A stretch of 64,000 bases of DNA from Bacilli bacterium (GCA_900753325.1 CAADYO010000004.1:29625-93624), one strand, 5' to 3'. Counted from the stretch's first letter, positions 31,920 through 41,677 are shown. Notes: a model not told the origin generated them from the sequence alone. Made by a program: numbers and translations.

Positions 31920-31948
31920 TATTGTATGAAAATAAGCCAATAAGTTGT
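31920..31948 (-). promoter_or_regulatory. Sigma-K type promoter of gerE
   Basis: Minus strand ACA (31946-31948), 17-base spacer, CATACAATA (31920-31928), matching the sigma-K -10 CATANNNTA. In Bacillus gerE is transcribed by sigma-K. Confidence 0.6.
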
Positions 31949-31962
31949 ATGTATTTACCTAA

Positions 31963-32463
31963 TTAACTTTTTTGAAATTTTACTGTTGTAAACATTTTAT
32001 TTTTATAAGAATTTTGTACTAATCTCATTATATTATTAGCCAAAGTACCATCATGCTTATCAGCAATACAAACAACATTAGCATTATTATTATCAATCTT
32101 TACAAAACAATTATTCTGATAAGTCTTTTTAATTTCTTTTTCTATTGCTTCTTCTTTACCCTGTAGTTCATTTAAATATTTTAATTTCTCATAAGCATTA
32201 TTCTTCTCTTCCGTACTACTAGATTCATTTGTCAATAATTCCTGTAAGACATCCATCTCATTTTGCCTTTCTTCCTCCAAACTAACTCTCATCGCAACTA
32301 ATGATGAAGTTTCTTCAACTTTACTTTTAGATACATTCTCTGAAGTTACTTTATTTGAACTCTTATTAGACTTAAGTAAATCATTAGGCATAGTAATATA
32401 ATAAACACTAAGTACAAGTATTAAACTAAACAATGTCAAAAACCATAAATTTTGTTTGCTCAT
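31963..32463 (-). CDS. spoIIIAH: Stage III sporulation protein AH
   Basis: 166 residues: N-terminal membrane helix (about 6-24), Ser/Lys-rich linker, an acidic helix (LEEERQNEMDVLQELLTNESSSTEEKNNAYEKL) and a C-terminal YscJ-like ring-building domain with VKIDNNNANVVCIA. This order is SpoIIIAH, which pairs with SpoIIQ across the two spore membranes. The other spoIIIA genes are not adjacent, so it stands alone here next to gerE/gerM. AGGAGG precedes the ATG. Confidence 0.85.
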   Translation of the reverse strand: MSKQNLWFLTLFSLILVLSVYYITMPNDLLKSNKSSNKVTSENVSKSKVEETSSLVAMRVSLEEERQNEMDVLQELLTNESSSTEEKNNAYEKLKYLNELQGKEEAIEKEIKKTYQNNCFVKIDNNNANVVCIADKHDGTLANNIMRLVQNSYKNKMFTTVKFQKS

Positions 32464-32491
32464 AACATGAATTCCTCCTCATTTCTAATAA

Positions 32492-32519
32492 ATTATATGA
32501 ATCAAAAAAAAGAATATGA
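32492..32519 (-). promoter_or_regulatory. Sigma-E type promoter of spoIIIAH
   Basis: Minus strand TCATATT (32513-32519), 13-base spacer, CATATAAT (32492-32499), a close match to the mother-cell sigma-E consensus. Confidence 0.7.
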
Positions 32520-32542
32520 AAAATATTCATATCTTTTACTTA
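32505..32542 (-). terminator. Probable terminator of the DUF5684-like gene
   Basis: GATATGA / TCATATTC stem (one bulge) on the minus strand followed by T8. The descending arm is also the sigma-E -35 of spoIIIAH. Confidence 0.6.
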
Positions 32543-32564
32543 ATATTACTTATAACTATCCAGT

Positions 32565-33149
32565 TTAATTAACCTTATTTCCACATGAAGGACAAAATTT
32601 AACATCTTTTTCCAATTTTAATCCGCATTGTGTACAGAATTTATTATTTGTACTAGTATTAGGATTTACATCATTTGTATTCTTTTTACCGAATAATCCT
32701 GCAACAAAATCCCATACTGGATCCTTCATAGGCTTTGCTCCTACATATTGAGCACTAGATAATCCTAAAATCATCCAAAATACTGGACCAAGTAATAAAA
32801 GACCTATTCCAAAAGCATCATCCTTGCCATAACTTCTAGCTGTACTAATTGCTAATATAACAGCAAAATAAACTGATAAGAAAGCAGCAGCTACTTGTCC
32901 AAGTATTGGAATAAGATTTAAAACCATTCCACCACCAATAACAAGAGCAACCCATAATGGATTAAGTCCAACAATTTGACATTGAACAACTACATTATAA
33001 ACTGGAATTAATGATTCCCAACCACCTTTTCCAGCTTTTTTATAAGCCTTCCACTGTCCAATTACTTGTAAAATAAAAATTATCAAAGCAAAAAGCCATA
33101 CAGCTAAAACTACACCAATTAATAAACTAACGATACTCTCCATTGCCAT
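32565..33149 (-). CDS. DUF5684-like membrane protein with zinc ribbon
   Basis: 194 residues: four membrane helices (within 1-130), with GQWKAYKKAGKGGWESLIPVYNVVV typical of DUF5684 proteins, then a linker and a C-terminal zinc ribbon FCTQCG...FCPSCGNKV (four Cys). Cytoplasmic placement of the ribbon is likely. Function unknown. It is 16 bases downstream of the YnbB-like gene and is the last gene of that unit. Confidence 0.75.
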   Translation of the reverse strand: MAMESIVSLLIGVVLAVWLFALIIFILQVIGQWKAYKKAGKGGWESLIPVYNVVVQCQIVGLNPLWVALVIGGGMVLNLIPILGQVAAAFLSVYFAVILAISTARSYGKDDAFGIGLLLLGPVFWMILGLSSAQYVGAKPMKDPVWDFVAGLFGKKNTNDVNPNTSTNNKFCTQCGLKLEKDVKFCPSCGNKVN

Positions 33150-33165
33150 AATAAATACACCTCCT

Positions 33166-34416
33166 TTATTTTTCCATGAGCTTTGATACAGCTCTTAATA
33201 TTCCTAACTTACCATACTGATAAGTAAGAGACCCTTGCATATATGCAATATATGGTTCACGTAATGGACCATCACAAGAAAGTTCAATAGAAGATCCTTG
33301 TGTAAATGAACCAGATGCCATAACAACCTTACTATCATATCCAGGCATATCACTAGGTTCAACTACTGCATTAGAATCAATGGCTGAAGCTTCCTGTATA
33401 CCTCGTGTAAATTCTACTAATTTATCCGGATCTCTAAATATAATATTTTGAACAATATCCGCTCTTTCCTCATTATATTTAGGTTCAACCTCATAGCCTA
33501 ACTCACTCATAACACGACTTGTAAGAATAGCCGTTTTTAAAGAAGCACAAACAACACTAGGAGCCATATATAAACCTTGTAAAAACAATTTATTCATTCC
33601 CATACTAGGGCCAACTTCTTTTCCGCAACCAGGAACAGTTAATCTCTCCGCACAAAGGTTAACTAACTCTCTTCTTCCTGCAATATAAGCACCATTTGGA
33701 GCAATTCCTCCTCCTAAGTTCTTAATTAAAGAACCAACCATAATATCAGCACCAACACTAGAAGGTTCAGTCTCACTAACAAATTCACAATAACAATTAT
33801 CAACCATTATAATAACATCTTTATCAATATTTTTAATTAACTTAATAACTTTACCTAACTTTTCTAATGATAAACTCTTCCTTGTTGAATATCCCTTACT
33901 TCTCTGAATTTCAATTACTTTAACCTTATTATTTTTAACAAAATCTTCTATTTTTTCATAATCAAAATCATCATTTACTAAATCAATCTGTGCATATTTA
34001 ATACCAAAACTCTTTAAAGAACTAGGATTATCTCTAATACCAATAACTTCATCTAAAGTATCATATGGTTTACCAGAAATACTAAGTAGCAAATCTCCTG
34101 GTCTTAAAAGTCCCTCAAAACAAACTGTTAAAGCATGTGTTCCAGATATAAATTGTCCTCTAACTAAAGCATCCTCGCAACCTAATACATCTTTAAATAC
34201 ATCTTCAATAATATCTCTTCCTATATCATTATAACCATATCCAGTCGTTCCATTAAAATGTACTTCACTAATCTTATTTCTATGAAAACTAGCTAAGACT
34301 TTTAAACTATTAAAAGAACAAGCCTCATCTATTTTCTTAAATTCGTCATAGCAATCATCCTCGCACTTATCAACTAACCTCAAAGCCTCATCTATAATAC
34401 CTAAATTACTATACAT
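33166..34416 (-). CDS. Methionine gamma-lyase family PLP enzyme (YnbB-like)
   Basis: 416 residues, normal for the 'aluminium resistance protein' family, which belongs to the cystathionine gamma-lyase-type PLP enzymes. The PLP lysine is in VGSLIKNLGGGIAPNGAYIAGR; RGQFISGTHALTVCFEGLLRPGD and QRSKGYSTRKSL are family-typical. Probable carbon-sulphur lyase acting on a sulphur amino acid; substrate unproven. Start ATG after AGGGAG. Co-directional with a short-chain dehydrogenase 12 bases upstream. Confidence 0.85.
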   Translation of the reverse strand: MYSNLGIIDEALRLVDKCEDDCYDEFKKIDEACSFNSLKVLASFHRNKISEVHFNGTTGYGYNDIGRDIIEDVFKDVLGCEDALVRGQFISGTHALTVCFEGLLRPGDLLLSISGKPYDTLDEVIGIRDNPSSLKSFGIKYAQIDLVNDDFDYEKIEDFVKNNKVKVIEIQRSKGYSTRKSLSLEKLGKVIKLIKNIDKDVIIMVDNCYCEFVSETEPSSVGADIMVGSLIKNLGGGIAPNGAYIAGRRELVNLCAERLTVPGCGKEVGPSMGMNKLFLQGLYMAPSVVCASLKTAILTSRVMSELGYEVEPKYNEERADIVQNIIFRDPDKLVEFTRGIQEASAIDSNAVVEPSDMPGYDSKVVMASGSFTQGSSIELSCDGPLREPYIAYMQGSLTYQYGKLGILRAVSKLMEK

Positions 34417-34428
34417 TAAATCACTCCC

Positions 34429-35175
34429 TTAATCATTATATTTTCCACCATCAACTCTAATTATTGAATCATTTATATAGCTAGCCTTAGAACTTGCTAA
34501 AAACAAAATAACATTACTAATTTCTTCCGCCTCAGCAAATCTACCAAGTAATATTCGCTTTTTTTCTTGACTTATTTGTTCCAAAGACAAATCTTTATTC
34601 ATGTCTGTCTTAACCCATCCAGGACATATACAATTAACCTGAATAAAAGGAGCAAACTCTCTAGCTAAATTATGTGTTAAAGAAACAACTCCCGCTTTAG
34701 ATGCATCATAATCACAACTTTCAGGATAATAAGTATCAATAGCATTAGTAGATGCTACATTAATAATTTTACCTCTTTTATTATCAAGCATAACTCTGCC
34801 AACATATTTACTGCATAAATACGTACCAATTAAATTAACATCAAGTACTCTTTTAAATTCTCTTAAAGATTTATCTAAAAGTAGACTATCTCTCGCTACA
34901 CTAGCATTATTAACTAATATATCTATTTTCCCAAAACGATCAATTACATTATTAACCATCTCTTCTACTTCTTCTTCTCGAGAAACATCACATTTAATAA
35001 CCATCACATCAACATCGTAATTAGTTCTAATAAATTTTTCTAAATCCTTTGCTTCATCATCATGATGACAATAATTTATAACAACATCTAGCCCAGCCTT
35101 AGCAAACTCTTCAACTGTCTTTCTTCCAATACCTCTATTACTACCAGTAACTAATGCAACACCTTTTCCCATCAT
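34429..35175 (-). CDS. SDR family oxidoreductase (FabG-like)
   Basis: 248 residues. NAD(P)-binding TGSNRGIGR (about 11-19), NNAS, and the active site Ser...Tyr-x-x-x-Lys (DYDASK) are present, with IYPGWVKTDM-like CICPGWVKTDMN and a C-terminal DGG. The closest look is 3-oxoacyl-ACP reductase FabG or a Bacillus YmfI-type reductase. Not within a fatty acid synthesis cluster, so the substrate is open. AGGAG before tandem ATG codons. Confidence 0.85.
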   Translation of the reverse strand: MMGKGVALVTGSNRGIGRKTVEEFAKAGLDVVINYCHHDDEAKDLEKFIRTNYDVDVMVIKCDVSREEEVEEMVNNVIDRFGKIDILVNNASVARDSLLLDKSLREFKRVLDVNLIGTYLCSKYVGRVMLDNKRGKIINVASTNAIDTYYPESCDYDASKAGVVSLTHNLAREFAPFIQVNCICPGWVKTDMNKDLSLEQISQEKKRILLGRFAEAEEISNVILFLASSKASYINDSIIRVDGGKYND

Positions 35176-35182
35176 ATCACTC

Positions 35183-35608
35183 CTATTTAATTTGTTTAGT
35201 ACTAGAAATAAAACTACTAACTTTTTCTTCTCCAGTAACTTCTAAAGTATACATAACAGTTTTCCCATCTTTAACATAAAAAAGAGCTGGAACTTGAATT
35301 TTCTTCTCTGCTATTCCAAACAATGGAATAACTAAGTCTCTATCTTTAGCTTTGTCAAGATTATACTCTAAATATGAAACATCACTATCTTTAAGTATTT
35401 TTTTTATCTTTTGACACTCACTCTTCTTTTCTGTATTAGTAATTAAAACAACAAAAGTTTCATTACTTTTATAGGCTTTATATACAGAAGACTTAACACC
35501 AGTATATCTATTAATAAATAAAAATAAAAAAGGTATTACTATAATAAGAGAAACAACCATTCCTAATAAAAACTTATTACGTAATTCAATAAATTCTTCA
35601 TTATCCAT
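35183..35608 (-). CDS. Membrane-anchored thioredoxin-like protein
   Basis: About 141 residues: N-terminal membrane helix (about 17-35) and an extracytoplasmic thioredoxin-like domain: ETFVVLITNTEKKSECQKIKKIL (strand and helix, with one Cys in place of CxxC), VPALFYVKDGKTVMY (cis-Pro strand). Lack of a second active-site Cys argues against normal redox activity. ATG 35608 follows AAAGGGTG. Similar in idea to the thioredoxin-like lipoprotein at 10521-11087. Confidence 0.6.
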   Translation of the reverse strand: MDNEEFIELRNKFLLGMVVSLIIVIPFLFLFINRYTGVKSSVYKAYKSNETFVVLITNTEKKSECQKIKKILKDSDVSYLEYNLDKAKDRDLVIPLFGIAEKKIQVPALFYVKDGKTVMYTLEVTGEEKVSSFISSTKQIK

Positions 35609-35659
35609 AACTAACACCCTTTCTTTCAAACTAATTTTACTATAATTTTACAAAACACA

Positions 35660-35690
35660 CAAGAAAAAGAGTTTACAATTAAACTCTTTC
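35660..35690 (-). terminator. Intrinsic terminator of ileS
   Basis: AAAGAGTTT / AAACTCTTT with a 6-base loop and T-rich tail; the ileS stop codon TAA lies inside the hairpin. Confidence 0.85.
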
Positions 35691-38600
35691 TACTTTTATA
35701 GCCGCTTTTTCATTATTTAACTCAACCATATCTTTCAAGTTAGTATCTTTAATTAATTCATCACCTAATACTTCACTCATTACATAATCTTTATACATAT
35801 CAAACATTTTATCTATTGCTTCTGTTCCATTATAATATACTTTAATATGATCAGTTATTACAAAATCAGCTTCTTTTCTAAGGCTTTGAACATTACGTAC
35901 AAATTCTCTTGCTAGTCCTTCTAAAATCAACTCTTCTGTTAATTCAGTATCAAGAACTACACAAGTACGATTATTACTACTTGCTGCATAACCAGGTTTT
36001 TGTTTTAGACTTATAAGTACCATATCACTAGTAATTTCAAACTCTTCACCAGCAAGTTTAACTTTAAGTCCATCACTTTCTATTTTAGAAATTTCCCTAC
36101 CTGTAAGTTTAGAAAGTACATCTTGTAATTCTTTAATTTTTGGTCCTAATGTTTTACCAAGCACTTTAAAATTAGGTTTAACTACATATTCAAGATACTC
36201 AGTCATATCATCTTTAAAGATTACTTCTTTTACATTTAATTCTTCTTGAATTACTGGAAGTAAATCTCCTATAATCATTTGATCACTTCTAGGTAAAATT
36301 AAACTCTTAATTGGTTGACGTACTTTAATATTAGCTTCTTCTCTAGCAAATCTACCCAATGAACAAATATCTCTAACTAAATCCATTCTCTCTTCTACTG
36401 TTTCATCTATCAAATCTGTATTTTCAACTGGGAAATCTTCTAAATGAACTGATTTTTTACCAGTTAATTTTTGATAAATTTCTTCAGTAATAAATGGTGT
36501 CATAGGTGCACACAATTTACATAGTGTTACCAAAACTTCATAAGTAGTTAAATATACACATTTCTTAGATTCTGTTAATTCACTATCCCAGAAACGTCTT
36601 CTATTACTTCTAATATACCAGTTAGATAAATCATCATTTAAAAATGGAACAATTGCTCTTGCTGCTTTATTTAAATCATATTCATCATATGCTTCATTGA
36701 CTTTCTTAATTAAATTATTAAGTTTAGAAAGTAACCAACGATCAATTAGTTCACGTTTTTCAACTGGAATATCATATTCTCTTGGATCAATATTATCAGC
36801 GTTTGCATACATTTCAAAGAATGAATAAGCATTTTTAAATGTTGAAATATATTTAGAATAAATTTCTTTTAATCCATCTTCATCAAATTTCAATGGTGTC
36901 CATACAGGTGAAGCATATAACATATAAAATCTTACAGTATCTGCCCCATTTGCTTCCATTACTTCAAATGGGCTAATAGCGTTTCCTCTAGACTTATGCA
37001 TTTTATGCCCATATTTATCTAATAATAAATCGTTTACTAAAACATTTTTATATGGACTAATACCTTTTACAAAAACCGAAACAACTAATAATGAATAGAA
37101 CCAACCCCTAGTTTGATCAATTCCTTCGCAAATATAATCTGCTGGATATTGACTTTCCCATAGCTTTTTATTTTCAAATGGATAATGATATTGTGCAAAA
37201 GGCATAGCTCCTGAATCAAACCAACAGTCAATTACATCTTTAACACGAGTCATAGTCTTACCACATTTAGGACATTTAATATGAATATCATCAACATATG
37301 GTCTATGTAGTTCAATATCTTCTCCTACTTCTTCAATGGCTTTTTCTCTTAATTCTTTTCTAGAACCAATCATAATATCATGACCACAGCTACATCTCCA
37401 TAAAGGAATTGGAGTACCCCAGTATCTATTACGAGAAATTGCCCAATCATTCATATTTTCAAGCCAGTTACCAAATCTTTTTTCACCAACAAACTCAGGA
37501 TGCCAATGAACCTTTTTGTTTTCTTCGATTATCTCCTGTTTCTTAGCTGTTGTTTTAATATATAGTGATGGTTTTGAATAATAAACTAATGGAGTTTTAC
37601 ATCTCCAACAATGTGGATAGTCGTGAACCATTTTTTGTTTCTTAAATAATTTGTCTTCACTAGACAAGTATTTAATAATATCAACTTCAAGTTCTGGATC
37701 AACAACAAGTCTACCCTTCCAAGGTCCATCAGTATAGCAGCCATCTTCACCAACTGGATTCAATAATGGTAAATTATATCTTAAACCAACTTCGTAGTCA
37801 TCTTGTCCAAATGCTGGAGCTAGATGAACGATACCAGTACCATCAGACATAGTTACATAACTATCACATACAACAAAGAAAGCTTTTTTATTTACTTTCA
37901 AGAATGGCATTAATTGTTCATATTCTAAATACTCTAAATCTTTTCCTTTATATTCTTCAACAACTTCATATTCATCACCTAATACCTTATCAGCTAAAGG
38001 TTTAGCAACTATAAAATTATGTCCTCTTGATAAACATTTAACATATACTTCATCTGGGTTAACACACAAACTAACATTAGCAATCAAAGTCCAAGGCGTT
38101 GTTGTCCAAACTAAGAAATAAGTATTTTCTTGACTCTTCAATTTAAATGGTACATAAACTGTGTTAACTGAAACCTCTTTATACCCTTGAGCAACCTCAT
38201 GTGATGCAAGAGCTGTTCCACATCTTGGACACCAAGGCACAATTTTTAAACCGTCATAAATATATCCATCATCAAAAATCTTCTTTAATATCCACCATTC
38301 AGTTTCAATATAATCATTATCATATGTAACATAAGGATGTTTTAAATCAATAAATTGTCCCATTTCTCTAGTAAATTTTGAAAATGCTTTTTCATTAGTC
38401 CATACACTCTCACGACATTTTTGATTAAACTCTTCTATTCCATACTTTTCAATATCGCTCTTGTCAGTAAAGCCTAATTGTTTTTCAACTTGTACTTCTA
38501 CTGGTAAACCATGAGTATCCCAACCTACTTTTCTAACAACACGATATCCTTTCATAGTTTTATATTTACAAATAGTATCCTTTAATAGTTTTGCCATCAT

Positions 38601-38774
38601 ATGATGAATTCCAGGCATACCATTTGCTGTTGCTGGGCCATCATAGAAAACAAAATTTTCGTGACCTTTACGATTTTTAATAGTTTTATCTAAAATGTCC
38701 ATCTTCTCCCATTGCTCTGAAATTTTTGTTTCAACAGCATTGATTGATCCTTGTTCTAACTTCTTAAATTTCAT
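35679..38774 (-). CDS. ileS: Isoleucyl-tRNA synthetase
   Basis: 1031 residues. Class I signatures: YDGPATANGMPGIHHM (the HIGH motif as GIHH), DKYGHKMHKSRGNAISP (KMSKS as KMHKS), TTTPWTLIANVSL in the editing domain, and CxxC pairs in CPRCG and CPKCG. The KMHKS and HH motifs fit the clade with C-terminal anticodon domain shared by eukaryotes and some bacteria. ATG 38774 (MKFKKLEQ) has AGGAGG 5-6 bases upstream; a longer frame to 38843 starts within the T-box. Controlled by an isoleucine T-box. Confidence 0.96.
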   Translation of the reverse strand: MKFKKLEQGSINAVETKISEQWEKMDILDKTIKNRKGHENFVFYDGPATANGMPGIHHMMAKLLKDTICKYKTMKGYRVVRKVGWDTHGLPVEVQVEKQLGFTDKSDIEKYGIEEFNQKCRESVWTNEKAFSKFTREMGQFIDLKHPYVTYDNDYIETEWWILKKIFDDGYIYDGLKIVPWCPRCGTALASHEVAQGYKEVSVNTVYVPFKLKSQENTYFLVWTTTPWTLIANVSLCVNPDEVYVKCLSRGHNFIVAKPLADKVLGDEYEVVEEYKGKDLEYLEYEQLMPFLKVNKKAFFVVCDSYVTMSDGTGIVHLAPAFGQDDYEVGLRYNLPLLNPVGEDGCYTDGPWKGRLVVDPELEVDIIKYLSSEDKLFKKQKMVHDYPHCWRCKTPLVYYSKPSLYIKTTAKKQEIIEENKKVHWHPEFVGEKRFGNWLENMNDWAISRNRYWGTPIPLWRCSCGHDIMIGSRKELREKAIEEVGEDIELHRPYVDDIHIKCPKCGKTMTRVKDVIDCWFDSGAMPFAQYHYPFENKKLWESQYPADYICEGIDQTRGWFYSLLVVSVFVKGISPYKNVLVNDLLLDKYGHKMHKSRGNAISPFEVMEANGADTVRFYMLYASPVWTPLKFDEDGLKEIYSKYISTFKNAYSFFEMYANADNIDPREYDIPVEKRELIDRWLLSKLNNLIKKVNEAYDEYDLNKAARAIVPFLNDDLSNWYIRSNRRRFWDSELTESKKCVYLTTYEVLVTLCKLCAPMTPFITEEIYQKLTGKKSVHLEDFPVENTDLIDETVEERMDLVRDICSLGRFAREEANIKVRQPIKSLILPRSDQMIIGDLLPVIQEELNVKEVIFKDDMTEYLEYVVKPNFKVLGKTLGPKIKELQDVLSKLTGREISKIESDGLKVKLAGEEFEITSDMVLISLKQKPGYAASSNNRTCVVLDTELTEELILEGLAREFVRNVQSLRKEADFVITDHIKVYYNGTEAIDKMFDMYKDYVMSEVLGDELIKDTNLKDMVELNNEKAAIKVERV

Positions 38775-38851
38775 AAAAATTCCTCCTATCTTGAATAAGA
38801 ATAAAATACAAATAAATGCTTTAATTATTATAGACAAAGTCATCCATAAAT

Positions 38852-39066
38852 AAAAAAACTAATTCATCCATAAGGACGAATTAGTCGTGGTACCACCTTA
38901 ATTTATAAGTATAAAACTTATCTTAAAAACTATAACGCGTTACCGTATTTATCTTATCCATAAATCGCAACTTGAAAGTGATCTAAATATTTATTCATAA
39001 TCTATTTTCACCAACCATAGACTCTCTACTTACTAATAAATATTCCGTCTTTCGCACTTGCTTTCC
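38852..39066 (-). promoter_or_regulatory. T-box riboswitch of ileS
   Basis: Complement of 38886-38900 reads TAAGGTGGTACCACG, the T-box. A terminator CTAATTCGTCC / GGATGAATTAG (38859-38869 with 38874-38884) with T7 follows. About 160 bases of stem I-III lie upstream and contain an ATC triplet (complement near 38980) as a candidate isoleucine specifier. Confidence 0.9.
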
Positions 39067-39071
39067 AAACT

Positions 39072-39100
39072 AATATAACATATTTATATCTTAATTACAA
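39072..39100 (-). promoter_or_regulatory. Sigma-A promoter of the ileS T-box
   Basis: Minus strand TTGTAA (39095-39100), 17-base spacer, TATATT (39072-39077). The -35 overlaps the last codons of the upstream 831-residue gene. Confidence 0.7.
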
Positions 39101-41586
39101 GATTCTTTTTTCACAAATGTTTTTAGAGAAGAATCGCTAGCTGATTTCATTTTTTCTTCAGCAAATGTTTTAAATACTAAATTAAGTATTCTCTCTTCTC
39201 TTGGTAAACCCAATTCATTAATAAAAGCAAAAGCTGCAGTTTTTTCCTCATCACTAACTTCATGTATTTTACCATCAACATTAACAGAAATAGTTTCAGC
39301 ACGCACCGTTCTCTCACTATAAAGAGGACTAGTGGAAATTCCTAGTGTAAACTCTTGAACCTTTTGCAATTCATCATCAGATACAATTTCATTATTTTTA
39401 CAAAAAGTAACAAATTGACCAAATGAAGCATCAGTAGCAAATCTAAAATCTAAATAATTAAATTTTCTAGTTCCTCCATCCAACAACTCTACACCACTCA
39501 AAATACCATCAACAATTCTCCTTGCTAATCCAACACTCAAATCAGGGTCTGGATTATTAGGTTGTCTTACTCTCTTTTTATATGCATAGTAAATTGGATC
39601 GTTTTCACATTTCAAAAAGTCAACTGCATGCTGCATATGATGTAGTGGTATCTGTTCTCTTTCAGCATAATCCTTACGAGAAATATAACTAGTTCCATTA
39701 TATAAAGATATCATTTCTCTAGCCTCAGTAAGTCTTCTTTGTCTTGTCTCTTCACTAGTTTTTTCACGATAATCTAAAATATCATCATCTAATCTACCAG
39801 CAATTTTATCTATTATTGGTTCTAGTTTCATATCAGACTTTTGTTTAATAACTTGCATAATTTCTAAAGCATCATTTCTACTTAAACCCAATTTAAGAAT
39901 ACATTCAGCCAAATTATCTCCTTGACTATAAGAGGCACACATATCACCAAATAATGGCCATGAATTCTTCTCTAGGAATCTTATTGTATAAACATTTAAT
40001 TTCTTTTTAAATTCTCTAGGTGGAAGAAACTTTCTAACACCATCACTAACAGCATACCCTAAATATTTATTAAGCGTTTTTCTTCTATCCTTAAAATCTC
40101 CTGCATTTAACTCTCTTAAAAAGTCATCAAGCAATTTTTCAGAACAACGCACTGCAACCATAGGATTAATATTCCATCCAATAAACTCATCTGTATTTTC
40201 AAACCAATTCCATAGTTTAGTAAAATCTTCTCTATCTTCTACACTAACATTATTTCTAATAAAATATTGATCAGTTTCATCAATACTATGCTGATGTTGA
40301 ACCATTATATCATAGTATTTTTTATAAATATCTCTTCTTCTTAAAGACTCTTCTAAATATCTTGCAACAGCAGTTTCCTCATTTTCTATATGAACATCTT
40401 TTACAGAAGAATAATTTTCAAAGGACTTAGTAGAAGACAAAGAGCTAAATTTATATAATAAATTACCATTAATTATTCTCTCAAACTCACATATATCCAA
40501 CCCTAACATATCATAAGAACTAATAAAATGAAGAGGGGTTAAAGCATAATCCTTTTTCATAAATTCCTTATATAAATGTTTAACTACAGCATCACTTTGT
40601 TCTTGTTCACTAAACTTTTCTTTACCTAAACTAAACTTATAAAAATTTTGTAATAAATTTTCAAATTGATTAGCAGAAAGTATTTTACCAGTTTTTTCAT
40701 ATTCATTAACAAATTTTACTAATTCATCACTTGTCAAAACTAAATCAGAAAAATCCAAGAAAAATGGATCATCAAAATCAAAATTTCTATAAGCAAAAAT
40801 TGCCATCAAGTTTTTCTTTTTTTGTTCAGTATCACCACTCTTTAATAATTCTTCTATTTTCTCAAACTGATAAAAAGAATTAGAAAAGTTTGGAACATCA
40901 CCTAAACAAAATTTAACTAAATTTAAGTTATCTTTATTAAACTCAACAGAAATGTCTTCGTTTTTCTCTCTAGCATTCATAAGTGCATTCATTTCTTCTG
41001 TACCAAGATAAAACTTCAAATAGTTGCAGAATCTCTCATAAACATCATCTAAAGCTTTTATATATGGATCATCAAGATTATCCTCATTAAGATTTTTCTC
41101 ATAATCAATATAATTTAAAATATCAACAATACTCTTAATACCAACATAAAAATCTTTAAAAGACAAAATTGCATCAATTTTTTCAACTGTTGAAATAGAA
41201 AAAGGTGTCTTTTCTGGAAGGAAAAGTCCTTCTTCATACATATCCTGTTTGTTTTTTTCTAAATGTAGACGCATATACATTTCACAAAAATAATCAAAAT
41301 CAATTACTCTTGTATCATATAAATATTTTAAAGCAGGTATGTAAAAGATTCCTGTTTCAAAAGTTGAAGCAAATTTATTGTGCCTTCCATTAAGAAATTT
41401 CATTGCCATGTCAAACATTTCCTGACTAGTAAGCTCTTTCGGAAAATAATCAACTAACAAATCATTAGCATATTGTAAGTCATATTGATCTTTAACATTA
41501 ACTCCCTGTTTTACACCAAAATATTTACTTGCTTCATCTAATTCCCTACCAAATTTTTCAATTAATAAATTTTTTATAGACATCAT
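39091..41586 (-). CDS. Large soluble protein of unknown function (831 residues)
   Basis: Acidic, Lys/Glu-rich, mostly helical protein with no membrane helix, signal peptide or motif that I recognise. It begins SIKNLLIEKFGRELDEASKYF. A central basic segment (YLEESLRRRDIYKKYYDIMVQHQ) and a later one (SEETRQRRLTEAREMISLYNG) are notable. The region RKDYAEREQIPLHHMQHAVDFLKCENDPIY could be a winged-helix or helix-turn-helix-like element. Two ATG codons follow TTGGAGG. It stands alone between divIVA and ileS, where Bacillus has nothing comparable. Lineage-specific, role unknown. Confidence 0.55.
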   Translation of the reverse strand: MMSIKNLLIEKFGRELDEASKYFGVKQGVNVKDQYDLQYANDLLVDYFPKELTSQEMFDMAMKFLNGRHNKFASTFETGIFYIPALKYLYDTRVIDFDYFCEMYMRLHLEKNKQDMYEEGLFLPEKTPFSISTVEKIDAILSFKDFYVGIKSIVDILNYIDYEKNLNEDNLDDPYIKALDDVYERFCNYLKFYLGTEEMNALMNAREKNEDISVEFNKDNLNLVKFCLGDVPNFSNSFYQFEKIEELLKSGDTEQKKKNLMAIFAYRNFDFDDPFFLDFSDLVLTSDELVKFVNEYEKTGKILSANQFENLLQNFYKFSLGKEKFSEQEQSDAVVKHLYKEFMKKDYALTPLHFISSYDMLGLDICEFERIINGNLLYKFSSLSSTKSFENYSSVKDVHIENEETAVARYLEESLRRRDIYKKYYDIMVQHQHSIDETDQYFIRNNVSVEDREDFTKLWNWFENTDEFIGWNINPMVAVRCSEKLLDDFLRELNAGDFKDRRKTLNKYLGYAVSDGVRKFLPPREFKKKLNVYTIRFLEKNSWPLFGDMCASYSQGDNLAECILKLGLSRNDALEIMQVIKQKSDMKLEPIIDKIAGRLDDDILDYREKTSEETRQRRLTEAREMISLYNGTSYISRKDYAEREQIPLHHMQHAVDFLKCENDPIYYAYKKRVRQPNNPDPDLSVGLARRIVDGILSGVELLDGGTRKFNYLDFRFATDASFGQFVTFCKNNEIVSDDELQKVQEFTLGISTSPLYSERTVRAETISVNVDGKIHEVSDEEKTAAFAFINELGLPREERILNLVFKTFAEEKMKSASDSSLKTFVKKESCN

Positions 41587-41677
41587 GATATATCAAAACC
41601 TCCAAAATCAAATATCACATAAGATTTATGTGTCAAACGTATGCGTTATTATATCATAAAAAAAACATTTTATCAAT

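Noticed and set aside
38775..38843. N-terminal extension of ileS beginning at 38843
   Set aside because: The extra 23 residues come from the region after the T-box terminator. AGGAGG lies directly before the ATG at 38774 and the protein from there matches the family start.
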